This document shows positions 5,701 to 6,673 of a stretch of 6,673 nt of DNA, in pieces (within the stretch, counting starts at the first letter, position 1; the number at the start of each line of letters is the position of its first letter). The stretch covers positions 1 to 6,673 of the forward strand of contig QIKG01000083.1 in NCBI GenBank assembly GCA_003232965.1, given 5' to 3'. The notes under the pieces were generated by a model. It did no database searches and had not been told where the DNA came from. It was given only the letters and a program-made list of their open reading frames with translations. Position numbers and translations under genes: made by a program. This DNA comes from Oceanospirillales bacterium (GTDB lineage Bacteria; Pseudomonadota; Gammaproteobacteria; Xanthomonadales; SZUA-36).

Positions 5701-6673
5701 TTAAAAGTAACGTCTGCGTTGATGCCAACCGAAGCCCATCATCAACAATGTAAGAGCTAATAACCCATGCCAGCTTAGTGTATTCACATTCACCGGTGGT
5801 AACAGTGGACGACTTGTAACCGTAACAGTATCTGCATTGGACTCAACATCATCAACCATTGCAATCGCTACGTTGGTCAATGACCCATTAGTGATATCCT
5901 GCTGGGTTACTACATGCTGGGCCGTACAGGTCACCGTACCATTTGGTGGTAATGGTGTCGGTAGCGGACAAACCACTCCAATTTGATCATCATTGACCGA
6001 GGCCAAGCCAGGATCAAGTGTATCAGGACCGGTATTGGTAATCACATAGGTATAGTTAATGATATCGCCTACAATGTTGTATACCGAGACATCCGCACTC
6101 TTATCCAGACTGACAGTTGGCGGATCAAACGGTGTGCACGCGGTGTTGTCCGTCAAGTCACTATCAGACGAACTACCACTGACATTGTTAGTGAAGCCGG
6201 TATTACTACCACCCGCGTTGTTCGCATCACAATCATTACCTTCTACTGTGACCTGCGCCAGGTCGATGGTAAATGTCGCTGTTACGGTCCATGACTCCAT
6301 CGCATTTGCACCGATCTGCTCGCCTGTAACAACGGTATCACCGCTACTGAATGGTGAGGCAATTGTACCGGTCTGGGTTTCTCCACCCGCGTATGCAATT
6401 TCTGCAGTATTGAGTGTAATACCAACGCCAGGAGTGAAGGTATCTACTATATCGTAGGTACCAACACCATCAGTAGTATTAGTAGCAGTGATTGTATAGA
6501 TCACAGTATAAATACCACCAGGGCCGCGAATAGCCGGGCCGTTCACTGTCTTCGCCAGATTAATTGCTGGATCAGGCAGGCCGGTACAAGCATCGTTATC
6601 GCTCAAGTCAGGATCGGTATCACTACCTGTTACTAGGTTGTAGAAACCAGTATTGATCGCTGATCCTTGTGCT
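5701..6673 (-). CDS. Repeat-rich (DUF11-type) surface protein with IPTL-CTERM-like tail, 5-prime end outside window
   Basis: The frame is open from the window edge to TAA 5701, giving the last 323 residues; no true start is visible. Two copies of a module junction, NTGF(Y/T)N...V(T/S)GS...D.DL(S/T)DN.ACT followed by a (N/S)L.K segment, lie 150 residues apart (AAT codons at 6654 and 6204). This marks tandem beta-sandwich repeats of the DUF11/TIGR01451 kind found in long extracellular proteins. The last module contains YTYVITNTGPDTL and VVCPLPTPLPPNGTVTC. The C-terminus has NTLSWHG, a hydrophobic stretch LLALTLLMMGFGW and HQRRRYF: a short motif, one membrane segment and an arginine cluster, as in IPTL-CTERM signals processed by exosortase. 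The motif has N where IPTL proteins have P, so the assignment is by resemblance. The protein is probably exported, anchored and possibly released at the cell surface. Its function is not known from sequence. Confidence 0.8.
   Translation of the reverse strand, partial: AQGSAINTGFYNLVTGSDTDPDLSDNDACTGLPDPAINLAKTVNGPAIRGPGGIYTVIYTITATNTTDGVGTYDIVDTFTPGVGITLNTAEIAYAGGETQTGTIASPFSSGDTVVTGEQIGANAMESWTVTATFTIDLAQVTVEGNDCDANNAGGSNTGFTNNVSGSSSDSDLTDNTACTPFDPPTVSLDKSADVSVYNIVGDIINYTYVITNTGPDTLDPGLASVNDDQIGVVCPLPTPLPPNGTVTCTAQHVVTQQDITNGSLTNVAIAMVDDVESNADTVTVTSRPLLPPVNVNTLSWHGLLALTLLMMGFGWHQRRRYF

Noticed and set aside
5334..5760. Overlapping plus-strand frames of 111 and 119 codons
   Set aside because: They lie antisense to intron domain I and cross both the intron boundary and the terminator.
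6059..6457. 132-codon plus-strand frame
   Set aside because: It is a shadow of the repeat protein, which has clear modules and a C-terminal anchor.
6606..6606. TTG at 6606 as the start of the surface protein
   Set aside because: The same frame stays open to the window edge and already contains a full module junction upstream, so the gene starts outside.

Overview
The window looks like gammaproteobacterial chromosome. Its left half carries rhlB and trxA back to back, followed by rho, the arrangement known from Escherichia coli and relatives. Rho and thioredoxin match the gammaproteobacterial proteins in length and in the position of every key residue. The right end encodes a repeat-rich surface protein with a C-terminal tail like an exosortase sorting signal, which fits a free-living environmental proteobacterium making extracellular polymer. 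I cannot name the genus.

Layout. Positions 1-1236 (minus) hold rhlB, the DEAD-box RNA helicase of the RNA degradosome, with its 3-prime end outside the window. It is broken by two separate indels: a loss of about 20 nt just after the SAT motif and a perfect 19-bp tandem duplication. Positions 1237-1486 are the divergent rhlB/trxA control region, with a perfect 7+7 bp palindrome near a good -10 box. trxA (1487-1813, plus) starts at GTG and ends at a strong terminator. Its neighbour rho (2071-3327, plus) has a G-poor leader, no Shine-Dalgarno sequence and a bidirectional terminator. Facing rho on the minus strand (3426-3600) are the remains of a small lipoprotein gene with one frameshift and one in-frame stop.

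Positions 3699-5619 (minus) are a complete group IIC intron: a GTGCG 5-prime end, an intact 423-residue reverse transcriptase/maturase, domain V directly after its stop codon, domain VI with a bulged adenosine, and an AT 3-prime end. It lies immediately after the U-tract of an intrinsic terminator, the usual group IIC target. That terminator (5621-5649) belongs to the surface protein gene upstream on the same strand (5701 to the window end), which has about 150-residue DUF11-type repeats and a C-terminal membrane anchor.

How it fits together. Rho and thioredoxin are core functions and are intact, as are the intron protein and the surface protein. All visible damage lies in two genes that are dispensable in many bacteria, rhlB and the small lipoprotein. 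This uneven pattern suggests real gene decay, but an assembly or consensus error cannot be excluded from one sequence. I found no CRISPR array, tRNA, rRNA or recognisable defence system. The most distinctive element is the precisely delimited group IIC intron, a known class of element.
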